Assembly: GCA_900317165.1 (NCBI GenBank)
Contig: ONFU01000005.1
Location: forward strand, 1-43,107
Origin: an uncultured Erysipelotrichaceae bacterium
Lineage (GTDB): Bacteria > Bacillota_I > Bacilli_A > RFN20 > CAG-826
Direction: 5' to 3'
Length of the DNA: 43,107 bases
The notes beneath the pieces are model-generated. The model was not told the DNA's origin. It did no database searches and worked only from the letters and a program-made list of their open reading frames with translations. Shown here piece after piece: positions 20,556 to 28,887 of the stretch. The translations under genes and the position numbers were made by a program. Each line of letters opens with the position of its first letter. Positions within the stretch are counted from its first letter, which is position 1.

Positions 20556-23018
20556 TTATTCTGGCATTTTGTTGCGTGGGGACTTGTCATATTTGTCCTC
20601 CATCGCAATCGATATATTGTCCATGCGTTCGGGGAAATGGTCAATGATAAATTGTAGAATTCCCATATCCGCACGTTGAAGCTCACCTAAGGTGAGGCCG
20701 TCTTCTTTGTGGAGGCATTGGAAGATTGAGGGCTGCAATCTCTTCAAACGGTCAGAACCTGGCATGAAGAGGTTATTACCAGCGCGGATTCTCCAACCAT
20801 GATCTTTGATGTGCTTATAATCTGGGCACTTTTCCTTCCAAACCCACCAGTCGGTCATCGTAAGGCCCTTGAAGCCCCATTGACGGCGGAGGATGGTGTC
20901 AATCAAATCGAAGGAATAGGCGTTGAGAATGCCGTTAACCCTGTTATAGGAGGTCATAACCCAATGTGGTTTTGCTTCTTTGATGGCGATTTCGAAGGCG
21001 CGAAGGTAGATTTCGCGTAAGGCCTTCTGGGAGACGATGGAATCGCCGGACCAGCGGTGCTTCTCTTGGTTATTGCAAGCGAAGTGTTTGATGGTCGCGG
21101 AACCTCCATTATCCTGGATGCCCTTGATATAGGAAATCGCGAATAAGGCGGTTAGATATGGATCTTCGGAGAAATATTCGTAGTTGCGTCCGCATAATGG
21201 GTTGCGGTGGAGGTTGATGGCTGGGGCTAACATAACCTGAGAGTCACCGGCCTGTTGCTCTTTGCCAACTTCATCGCAAAGGGCTTTGACAAGCGTTGGG
21301 TTCCAAGTGCATCCAAGCGCGGCTCCGATTGGAAGAAGGGTGGTGTGGTGCTGGAAACGGTTTCCGGATTGGCCATCGTTGCAGTTCATCGTTGGGATGC
21401 CATAATAACGGAGATCCGCGGTGATGCCACCGAAGACGCCGGCGTTTCCTGGAATACCAATGGTGCAGAACATCGCGCCTTGATTGCCGCGGGAAAGGTT
21501 CTCAAGCTCGACATCATCAAGTTGAGCGATGAATTCCTCCATCGTGCATTTGCCTTCTTTGACGTCTTTTAATTTGAGACCTTTATCGCCAGTTTGCGGG
21601 ATATCCGCAGGGATTTGGGTGGCGATACGGTCTTTGACCGAAACCTTGGAAACAGGAACGTCCTCAAAGGTTAACGCGCCTTTGCGGTTAGCCATACGCT
21701 TGAAGGATTCCTTAACGCCAACCGCTTCTTCGAGTTCTTCGATGACGCGGAGTTCATTGACATGGACATCCATCACCTTTTCGGCATGACGGACATCTGA
21801 GCCAACGTAAATTGGGTAATCACCAGGCTCGACAACCCAACACATGTTATGTTCCGTAACACCAGTGTCATCAAAGGAAGCGAGGTCCTTGATATTGAAA
21901 CGGATCTCGAATTCCTCGTTTTCCTCCGGCTGCAGCTCTTTGGTCTTATAGAAACGGACGAGGTTCTTATCGGCCCTGGAGAGTTTTCCTTTAGGTCCGC
22001 CATAATAGACTTGGACTACTTCTTTGCCGCGGAATTCACCAATGTTCTTGACGTTGAGATTCAAGATAACCTCATCGCCTTCAACCTTGCCTCTTCCCTT
22101 CGCATCGATATCAAATTTGGTATACGTTTTGCCATATCCGAAGGGGAAACGGACTCTTTCTTTGGCAAAGGTCTCGAAATAACGATACCCAACGAAGATG
22201 TCTTCAACGTAATGGGTTTTCTTTAGTCCGAATTCGTCTTTGGAAGGTTGATCATCATATTCCCTAGCAATCGTATCGGCGAGTTTGCCGGAAGGATAGG
22301 AGATGCCCAAAACGACATCCGCGATCGATCCACCAGACTCTTGACCGCCTTGCCAAGCAAATAACAACGCGGAGATGTTGTAATTATCAAGCCATTTGAA
22401 ATCGATGAATCCGCCGGAATTGACGACGACTAGGACTTTCTTGAATTCGCGCGTAACCTGTTCGAGAAGACGCTTTTCGTCTTTGGTTAAGAACCAGGAG
22501 CCATCGACTAATTTGGTGTCGCGGTCTTCGCCGGAGCTTCTGCCGATGACAACGATCGCGGCATCGGATTTGGCGGCCTGTTTTTTAACGAATTCATCTT
22601 CGAGTTTGAATTCATCGTAATGATAGGGCCAAGCGCCCCAGAATCCGTCATACGGGACATCCGCCGCGCATTTTTCTTGATACCAGCTCGCTAGTTCCTC
22701 ATTTACTTTCGCCCCAGCTTCAAAGAAACCTTGAAGCAAATTGGTCTTATATGGGGCTTTGACGTCTCCGCCAGAGCCATATCCGCAGAAGAAATAATTG
22801 ATTTGGCATCTTCCGAAGATGGAGATCCTCGTATCTTTATTTAGTGGGAGCATGTCATCGTTTTTGAGCAAAACGAGGGATTCGGTAGCGGCCTCGCGGC
22901 AAAGCTTTTTGAATTCCTCTGGGGTGGTTTTTCCATCGTCAAGAGCGGGGACCGAAGTCTGGGAAAGCCCAGGAATGATGGAAACGACCGCGCGGATGAT
23001 CTTGTGACGTAGCTTCAT
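20556..23018 (-). CDS. Glycoside hydrolase family 3 with swapped domain order (beta-glucosidase-like)
   Basis: 820 residues. The GH3 C-terminal alpha/beta sandwich comes first (about 35-290, acid/base candidate E164 in RSSGEDRD), then a fibronectin-III-like domain (about 310-420), and only then the TIM-barrel N-domain (about 480-800) with the nucleophile candidate D723 in LTMTDWW. KHF with NNQEKHRW and NYEYFSEDP of the active site are conserved. This B-A order is known for some rumen GH3 enzymes (Ruminococcus albus, Butyrivibrio). No signal peptide is visible, so it is probably cytosolic and cleaves imported beta-glycosides. It is the first gene of the GH3-GT2-glf operon. An AAGGAGAA ribosome binding site precedes the ATG. 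Confidence 0.92.
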   Translation of the reverse strand: MKLRHKIIRAVVSIIPGLSQTSVPALDDGKTTPEEFKKLCREAATESLVLLKNDDMLPLNKDTRISIFGRCQINYFFCGYGSGGDVKAPYKTNLLQGFFEAGAKVNEELASWYQEKCAADVPYDGFWGAWPYHYDEFKLEDEFVKKQAAKSDAAIVVIGRSSGEDRDTKLVDGSWFLTKDEKRLLEQVTREFKKVLVVVNSGGFIDFKWLDNYNISALLFAWQGGQESGGSIADVVLGISYPSGKLADTIAREYDDQPSKDEFGLKKTHYVEDIFVGYRYFETFAKERVRFPFGYGKTYTKFDIDAKGRGKVEGDEVILNLNVKNIGEFRGKEVVQVYYGGPKGKLSRADKNLVRFYKTKELQPEENEEFEIRFNIKDLASFDDTGVTEHNMCWVVEPGDYPIYVGSDVRHAEKVMDVHVNELRVIEELEEAVGVKESFKRMANRKGALTFEDVPVSKVSVKDRIATQIPADIPQTGDKGLKLKDVKEGKCTMEEFIAQLDDVELENLSRGNQGAMFCTIGIPGNAGVFGGITADLRYYGIPTMNCNDGQSGNRFQHHTTLLPIGAALGCTWNPTLVKALCDEVGKEQQAGDSQVMLAPAINLHRNPLCGRNYEYFSEDPYLTALFAISYIKGIQDNGGSATIKHFACNNQEKHRWSGDSIVSQKALREIYLRAFEIAIKEAKPHWVMTSYNRVNGILNAYSFDLIDTILRRQWGFKGLTMTDWWVWKEKCPDYKHIKDHGWRIRAGNNLFMPGSDRLKRLQPSIFQCLHKEDGLTLGELQRADMGILQFIIDHFPERMDNISIAMEDKYDKSPRNKMPE

Positions 23019-23040
23019 GGTATGTTCTCCTTAATTTATG

Positions 23041-23083
23041 GCGAGCGAAATCATTCGCCTAAGTTCACTCATATTCTATATGA
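23041..23083 (-). promoter_or_regulatory. Candidate operator and leader hairpin before the GH3-GT2-glf operon
   Basis: A perfect 15-base dyad TCATAT-TCT-ATATGA (23069-23083) covers a possible -10 (TAGAAT on the minus strand). A small hairpin GCGAA-ATCA-TTCGC (23045-23058) lies between it and the GH3 ribosome binding site. A dyad over the -10 is a common repressor layout. The -35 is not convincing. Confidence 0.4.
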
Positions 23084-23189
23084 AAGAAGCTTCCTTTGCC
23101 TCTAAAATTACAGGATTGGCCCTTTTTTAGACATAAATTTTATAAATTGCCCATTGAAAAGCCATCATATATCTCTTTTATCTTTGTGA

Positions 23190-23195
23190 TAAAAT
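23190..23195 (+). promoter_or_regulatory. Extended -10 box of the diguanylate cyclase gene
   Basis: TGA-TAAAAT with the TGn extension lies 8 bases before the ATG at 23204, leaving a 0-2 base leader. No Shine-Dalgarno is present and no -35 is at the normal distance (TTGAAA is 30 bases away). Confidence 0.55.
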
Positions 23196-23203
23196 GGATT
23201 TGT

Positions 23204-24175
23204 ATGAATGATGAACGTTTAGATGTCCTATCCTCATTCCGTTCCTTGATTCTCCTTGATATGCCTTTCGGCGTCGACGCGATGAAAAGCCATCTGGAAT
23301 ACCTTTTTTCCGACTTTTCCATCGCGGGAATGCCAAATTTTGAGACTTTCGGAGATATCCTCAAAAATATCGACCCCAATAGCGAAGTTTGTGAAGGCGT
23401 TGGTTTTCTAACATATAAAAACGAGATCAAAGAAAGTTTGCAAACCTGTTTCGAAAACGGGAAAACCACTTCTATTCTTTTGCCGTTAAGATATGGCGAA
23501 GACTCCCATAATTTCCTAATGAAAATCAAAAAGAACGGACACGGGTTATCTATTTTGCTTTTCTTGCTCCATAAAGATGGGTATATCGATTTGGACACTT
23601 ACGTCGCGGACAAGTTCAAAGATAGGCTTACGGGTTTATTCAATTTCAATACTTTCAAAACCCATCTTGAAGCGGATAAAACGCCGGGGTTCATATGCTT
23701 GTTTGATTTGAATAAGTTCAAAGAGATCAACGATACATACGGGCATAGCGTGGGAGATGATGTCCTTCTCCTTGTTTCTTCATTCATGATTTCGATTTCT
23801 TCCCAAGATGAGATCTTCTATCGCCGTTCAGGGGATGAATTCCTGATCTACGTCCTTAAAAACGACCTTAAATACGCGATGGGTCTCATAAAGTCCATGG
23901 AAGCCTATCTCCATAGCATCCCCAAAGTCTCCTTAAAACAATATGAAGGCTTAAGCGTTTCGGCGTCTTACGGCTTATTGGAAATCCACGGAAGCAACGA
24001 TAAAAACGAGTTATCTTTGGACGATAAGCTGAAACTATTGGACTTAGCTATGTACCAAGCGAAAAAGTCCGGGAAGCTATGTCATTACATCTCCTACGAG
24101 GATTCGTTAAATATCGTTGCTAGCGGAGATCTAGATAAGAGACTTCAATCTCTTGCCGCCTCGATAAAACGTTAA
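23204..24175 (+). CDS. GGDEF-domain protein, probable diguanylate cyclase
   Basis: 323 residues from the ATG at 23204; an upstream ATG at 23096 would add 36 residues of non-coding-looking sequence before the -10 box. The N-terminal half (1-130) may be a sensory, PAS-like domain. The C-terminal GGDEF domain starts DRLTGLFNFNTFKTH (about 140-154), has FDLNKFKEINDTYGHSVGDD (167-186) and SGDEF at 209-213 instead of GGDEF, and ends with the LDLAMYQAKKSG helix (278-290). It would make c-di-GMP from two GTP; SGDEF variants are active in some proteins. The RxxD inhibitory site is absent. No membrane helix. It is divergent from the GH3 operon. Confidence 0.88.
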   Translation: MNDERLDVLSSFRSLILLDMPFGVDAMKSHLEYLFSDFSIAGMPNFETFGDILKNIDPNSEVCEGVGFLTYKNEIKESLQTCFENGKTTSILLPLRYGEDSHNFLMKIKKNGHGLSILLFLLHKDGYIDLDTYVADKFKDRLTGLFNFNTFKTHLEADKTPGFICLFDLNKFKEINDTYGHSVGDDVLLLVSSFMISISSQDEIFYRRSGDEFLIYVLKNDLKYAMGLIKSMEAYLHSIPKVSLKQYEGLSVSASYGLLEIHGSNDKNELSLDDKLKLLDLAMYQAKKSGKLCHYISYEDSLNIVASGDLDKRLQSLAASIKR

Positions 24176-24182
24176 GACAAAT

Positions 24183-24219
24183 AAAAACGTGGAAGTTAAG
24201 AGCTCCCACGTTTTTTTGA
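24183..24219. terminator. Shared terminator of two convergent genes
   Basis: Arms AAAAACGTGG and CCCACGTTTTTTT enclose a 13-base loop. T runs on both strands allow it to end the diguanylate cyclase gene (+) and the 454-residue protein gene (-). Confidence 0.8.
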
Positions 24220-24228
24220 ATAAGTTCT

Positions 24229-25593
24229 TTATTCGGTGACCGTGATGGTCTTGGTGGCGGTTAGGCCATTCCAAGTCGCGGTGATGTCGTAGCTGCCGGC
24301 AGCGGCGAACTTGCCACCATCAAGCATTCCCGCTGGATCGGTCCATCTGACTTCAGAGGCTTTGAAGACGGCGGAATAGTTGAGGTTCTTGAGGATGCGG
24401 TTAGCGGTCCAGGAACTTCTATCGAAGGTCTTGCCGACTTTGAATTCGGTGCCGGTATCGGCGGTATCGATGGCGAGGTCGACGACTGGATAATAGACAT
24501 ATCCATTAAGGATCATGGAACGGGTACCCCAACCCATGTTGAGGTAGACGTAGGCATGGCATTCATAGAAGCCGGTCGCTGGTTCGGTGATGATGGATTC
24601 GTATTTGCTGACGTTGGAGACCATCTTGAGGCAGTCTTTGATATCGTTGCCTTGTTCGTCTTTACCATCGGTCAACGAGGAGTTGAACCAATAGCCTTTG
24701 ACGTTGGTATCCCTGATCTTTCCACCGAAGAGACCGTCATCCCAAAGGTAGAGGTAACCATAGGTTTCGGAATAGTCGCCTTGATAACCTTCGGCATAGG
24801 AACCTTCGAAGACGTAGACCAAGTTGTGGTCGGCCCTGGTATCGCCGGTGCCAAGAGCGTTGAGCTCGGCGGTGCCATAGGTGTAGGATTCCTGCTCCTT
24901 GATGATCTTTTCTTCCGGTTTGAAGTCATAGGCGTAAGCGTCGGCTTTGGCCCTGACATCATCGGTGATTGGATCGAATGGTTCGACATGGACCGGTGGT
25001 TCTACTGGCTCTTGATCAACTGGAGCGGCCGCGTTGGCGGCGTTTCTCATGTTGATGGCAACTAGAGAGCTGGAGAGGACGGCCGCGACGACAAGCGCGG
25101 TACCCGCGGCGATTTTAACGACCTTAAGGGTTTGTCCCTTCTTAACGGCCATATCCTCATCAGCCTCTTCTTCTTTCTTGTAGAATCCGAAGAAGACGGC
25201 GACGATCGCGGAGATAGCGATAAGGAGAAGGGTGACTAGGTAGAAGACGTTGGTACCGAGGTTACCACCTTGGTAGAAGACGTTGTTGGCCCAGTCGGCG
25301 ATAAGGGCGGGGATGAGGAGGATTTCCTTATATAGGGCAAGGCCATACATGACCAAGGCTATAACGTGGATAAACCTATATTGCGGTAAGACGAGGAGGA
25401 CGCATTCGACGACGAATCCCGCGAGGAGGAAGATGCCGATGGTCTCAGGAATGTTCGCGGCGGCGTTGTTAGCCATCGCGGTTTTGTAAGTGGCGAAATA
25501 GATGATCGCTAAGACGAGGGCCAAGACGGCGTCGGCGATTGCGATGTAGTAACCGACTGTTTTGTTCTTGAAGAACTCTTTAATCTTTTCCAT
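24229..25593 (-). CDS. Membrane protein with extracytoplasmic Ig-like tail, partner of the anchored GH3
   Basis: 454 residues, no function known. Five hydrophobic segments (about 14-34, 50-70, 73-95, 113-137, 159-180) are followed by a Pro/Glu-rich stalk (190-220) and an extracytoplasmic region. The middle part (about 235-370) is rich in Tyr, Gly and beta pattern. The C-terminal ~80 residues (from TGTEFKVGKTFDRSS to GLTATKTITVTE) look like a bacterial Ig-like domain. It starts 14 bases after the anchored GH3 stop, and the ribosome binding site AAGGAGGT overlaps that stop codon, so the two are an operon. It may bind glycans or hold the hydrolase at the surface; this is inference. A terminator lies at 24183-24219. 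Confidence 0.65.
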   Translation of the reverse strand: MEKIKEFFKNKTVGYYIAIADAVLALVLAIIYFATYKTAMANNAAANIPETIGIFLLAGFVVECVLLVLPQYRFIHVIALVMYGLALYKEILLIPALIADWANNVFYQGGNLGTNVFYLVTLLLIAISAIVAVFFGFYKKEEEADEDMAVKKGQTLKVVKIAAGTALVVAAVLSSSLVAINMRNAANAAAPVDQEPVEPPVHVEPFDPITDDVRAKADAYAYDFKPEEKIIKEQESYTYGTAELNALGTGDTRADHNLVYVFEGSYAEGYQGDYSETYGYLYLWDDGLFGGKIRDTNVKGYWFNSSLTDGKDEQGNDIKDCLKMVSNVSKYESIITEPATGFYECHAYVYLNMGWGTRSMILNGYVYYPVVDLAIDTADTGTEFKVGKTFDRSSWTANRILKNLNYSAVFKASEVRWTDPAGMLDGGKFAAAGSYDITATWNGLTATKTITVTE

Positions 25594-25607
25594 TGTCTGT
25601 TACCTCC

Positions 25608-28600
25608 TTATTGGCCTTGGGCCTCAGGTTTTTTCTTGAGTTTGGAAAGGATTTCCATGACGACATAGGTGATGACGAGTCCGCCGGTGACGACGCTCAC
25701 TCCGATGACAGCCCCAGAAACGGTTTGCTTCCACCATGGGTTGCTGGATTCTTCGAGCTCTTCCTCGGAGACTTTGACGCCACCCATCCAAGACCTGCTG
25801 ATCGAATACATGATGTATTTATTCGCTCTTTGCAAGCACTTTAGGAGCGTGCCATCGTTGTTGCTATCGATGTAGCTTCTTAAATCCCTGCCGCGGTTAC
25901 CGTCAAGGCAGAAGAGGTCGGTTCCGCAATAAAGCATCGCTGGACCGTTGCTGTATTGATCGGTGTTGGAGCCGGTAAGCGCGTCATCGATGATGAAGCC
26001 CTTGTAGTTCCATTCCTTCCTCATGACGTTCATCATAAGAGGTTCATGGGTGGCCGCGTAGGTCGCGCCGATACGGTTATAGGAAGTCATGATGCCAAGG
26101 CCGTGACCTCTGGTGAGGGCGCCTTCGAATGGCTTGAGGTAGATTTCCCTGATAGCCTGCTCGTTGCAATAGGTATGGATCCTTTGACGGCCGGATTCCT
26201 GGTTGTTCAAGAAGCAGTGTTTGATGTTCATGATCAAACCTTTTCTCCTCGCTTCACCGACGATGTTGGAGGCGACATAGTAGTTCATAATGCCATCTTC
26301 GGACATATATTCGGAGGCACGTGAACCATATGGGGTACGGTTGATGTTGGCGCCTGGGGCGTTAACGGAGGCAACGCCGCAGAAGAGGGCGTCTTCACCA
26401 TAGAATCCACCGAATTTCCTTTGCATTTCATGGTCGAAGGTTCCGGTGTATGTCGGACCGGTTGGGAAACCGGTGGCCCATCTCTTGTCACCATATTGGT
26501 ATTTGGAGAGAAGTCCTTCTGGTCCTTCGGCAACGGAGTTACCTTTCTTTTGGACCTTCTTGACGTCGAGGATACCGCGGTTGTCGGAGACGGAGATGAC
26601 CAAGTCATCAAGGCTCATCTGCTTGATGAAGGCATCCCAGATATCTGCGCCTTGCTTTCCAGCGAATTTACCTTCTTTGATCTCACCCTCTAACGGGACT
26701 TTGGTCATATCGTTGAAGGTGATGAGAACCTCTTTTCCCTCATCGTCATGATAGGCGATGTTGGAATAGATTTCTTTGCCGTTATCATCTTTATATTTCG
26801 GGGCATCATCGCCGGTTGGGCGTTGATACTTGGTGGCCATGTTGCTATCGGCGTTGGTAGCGGGGTTGACGGAGATCCTGGTTGGGTAGGTGCCTTCCCA
26901 GTCTTGTCTATCAAGATATTTGATCTTGTCCCTGCCGTTCTTTTCGGCCATCCAGTTGTAATCGGCGTCATCGAATTGGTTGGTGACTTCGATTTCCGGA
27001 TTGTAATGGGATTTCTTGTAGGTGAGGCGGTCTTCGGAGATATCAAGTGATTTCACGCAGTCGGAAACGCCATGGTATTCTTGGCCGAGGTGGTCAACGA
27101 GGGCCTTGCCTGGGTTGGAGACAGAAAGGATGTTGTTCAATGCTTCGTGAGCGCCATTGCCGATACCGAAGTAATACTTCCCGCCTTCGAGAATGTAGGT
27201 CTTGTTGACCACATAGTCGTAGGTGGTGAGGAAATACCTATCGAAGGAAAGGGTGACCCTTTGGGTCTGCTTGGCTTTGACTGGTACTTTCTCATAAGCC
27301 ATAAGGGCGATGGCGGATTTGCCTAAGCCGTTGTTCTTATCGAAATCGGTGTATGGGGCGTTGACGTAAAGTTGGACGGAGGCCCTGCCATCGATATCAC
27401 CGGAGTTGGTGACGTCGACAACCGCGTCGATCGTGTCTTTCTCGGCGTTATGCCTAACGTCAAGAAGCTTCATGTCGAAGTTGGTATAGGAAAGGCCGAA
27501 TCCGAATGGGTAACCCATTTCATCGGCATAGTTCCAATTGCCTTGGCTATTGGAGACGCCGGCTGCGCCAAGGGCGTTGCCTTGTCCAAGGACGCCATCG
27601 GCATACCTGGTTTCATAATATTTGTAGCCGACATAGACGTTTTCGGCATAGACGGCGAGTTGGTTATTGCCGAAGTTTTGATATGCTGGCGAGGAACTAG
27701 CGATGGAAGCGAAGGAATCTGGGGCGTGGCCAGAAGGATTGACGACTTTGCCATCGGCGTCTTTGCCCATCAAAACGTGGACGATTCCGCCGGCACCATA
27801 ATATCCTGGGACGCCCATATAGACGCAGGCGTCGATGCCGAATTCCTCGTTATCGACCCAGTCGGTGGACATCGCTAACGGGGAGTTGATAATGACGATA
27901 ACCTTTTTAAAGGTTCCATTATCCTTATATTCCTTGACCATCCTAAGGAGGTTCTTCTCATCGTCTTTAAGGTTGAGTTGTCCATTGGATGGGTCGGTAT
28001 TCTCGGTACCGATACGGACGAAGGTAATGATGGCGGCATCGCCATATTGGGAGAAGGATTCCTTCATCTCATCCGTATAGAAATTGTTGAATGAATGTTC
28101 AACGTTGGTTCCCGGGTTCGTCATCTGGGATTGGCTGAGCGTGGAATAGCGGTCAAAGACAGTCCTGTTGATCGAGAAGCCGTTGTCTTCGAAGGCTCTG
28201 TCTAGTTTAACGACCAAGTTGGTGTTCGGGGCAGCTCCGCCGGCACCGGAACGCATGAACAAGTTCTTACTGCCTTGTCCAAGCAAGGAGATGTTTCTCT
28301 CGTTTTCCGCTAGCGGGAGGGTTGGTTTTCCGTCTTTGACAGCGTTCTTGAACAAAACGGAACCCTGCTCGACGCATTCTTCGCAGAATTTGTAGGAATC
28401 CTTGATCATCGCTCTCCAACCCCTGTCGCTTAAGGAACCATCCTCATCGACATAGGCCGAGCCTTCGACTTCATCGGAATCAATACGGGAAATCTTCTGC
28501 GTGGAAAGGCCTAGGACGTCGTTGATCAAACCTTCGTATTCATTAGAAAGTCTTTGTCCAGCAAGGATCATGCTGGTCAGTAAAACACCGACGGCTGATA

Positions 28601-28628
28601 GACCCAACCATAGTTTTGGCTTTACCAT
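25608..28628 (-). CDS. Membrane-anchored glycoside hydrolase family 3 with swapped domain order
   Basis: 1006 residues from the ATG at 28628, chosen because AAAGGATAAAAGT precedes it and a signal anchor (6-24) begins directly after; a start 15 codons earlier lacks both. The C-terminal-type GH3 sandwich comes first (acid/base candidate Glu in RIGTENTDPS), then an Fn3-like domain, then the TIM barrel (about 660-940) with KHCFLNNQE, TSYNRIGA and nucleophile candidate D882 in GFIIDDAL. A second membrane helix (971-994) and a KLKKK tail end the protein, so both ends are anchored and the enzyme faces outward. The DWG/DWW tryptophan is Ala, and the Asp of the usual DGPxG loop is Glu (AEGPEG), so substrate may differ from simple beta-glucosides. 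Confidence 0.9.
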   Translation of the reverse strand: MVKPKLWLGLSAVGVLLTSMILAGQRLSNEYEGLINDVLGLSTQKISRIDSDEVEGSAYVDEDGSLSDRGWRAMIKDSYKFCEECVEQGSVLFKNAVKDGKPTLPLAENERNISLLGQGSKNLFMRSGAGGAAPNTNLVVKLDRAFEDNGFSINRTVFDRYSTLSQSQMTNPGTNVEHSFNNFYTDEMKESFSQYGDAAIITFVRIGTENTDPSNGQLNLKDDEKNLLRMVKEYKDNGTFKKVIVIINSPLAMSTDWVDNEEFGIDACVYMGVPGYYGAGGIVHVLMGKDADGKVVNPSGHAPDSFASIASSSPAYQNFGNNQLAVYAENVYVGYKYYETRYADGVLGQGNALGAAGVSNSQGNWNYADEMGYPFGFGLSYTNFDMKLLDVRHNAEKDTIDAVVDVTNSGDIDGRASVQLYVNAPYTDFDKNNGLGKSAIALMAYEKVPVKAKQTQRVTLSFDRYFLTTYDYVVNKTYILEGGKYYFGIGNGAHEALNNILSVSNPGKALVDHLGQEYHGVSDCVKSLDISEDRLTYKKSHYNPEIEVTNQFDDADYNWMAEKNGRDKIKYLDRQDWEGTYPTRISVNPATNADSNMATKYQRPTGDDAPKYKDDNGKEIYSNIAYHDDEGKEVLITFNDMTKVPLEGEIKEGKFAGKQGADIWDAFIKQMSLDDLVISVSDNRGILDVKKVQKKGNSVAEGPEGLLSKYQYGDKRWATGFPTGPTYTGTFDHEMQRKFGGFYGEDALFCGVASVNAPGANINRTPYGSRASEYMSEDGIMNYYVASNIVGEARRKGLIMNIKHCFLNNQESGRQRIHTYCNEQAIREIYLKPFEGALTRGHGLGIMTSYNRIGATYAATHEPLMMNVMRKEWNYKGFIIDDALTGSNTDQYSNGPAMLYCGTDLFCLDGNRGRDLRSYIDSNNDGTLLKCLQRANKYIMYSISRSWMGGVKVSEEELEESSNPWWKQTVSGAVIGVSVVTGGLVITYVVMEILSKLKKKPEAQGQ

Positions 28629-28850
28629 ACTTTTATCCTTTCTTGCGCTACGCGCTATATAAGGGCAAAACACATGAAAATATGCTTTTTGCGGTTATGT
28701 CCATATTTTACCTTTTCAAACGCCTTCTTTTAATATGATTTTCTTGCGATAAGAATATGTATTTATATAGGTAGGGAAAAATCTCATTTATGAGGGAATA
28801 AACTATTTTGGGAAAAGTTTCCACCTTCAAATGATTCAAGAAAAGAAAAA

Positions 28851-28874
28851 CGGACCAAGTTTTCGCTTAGTCCG
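28851..28874 (-). terminator. Terminator after the esterase lipoprotein gene
   Basis: Minus strand stem CGGACTAAG / CTTGGTCCG with one G-T pair and a 6-base loop, followed by TTTTTCTTTTC. It lies 14-37 bases past the esterase stop. Confidence 0.82.
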
Positions 28875-28887
28875 CTTCTACTTAAGC

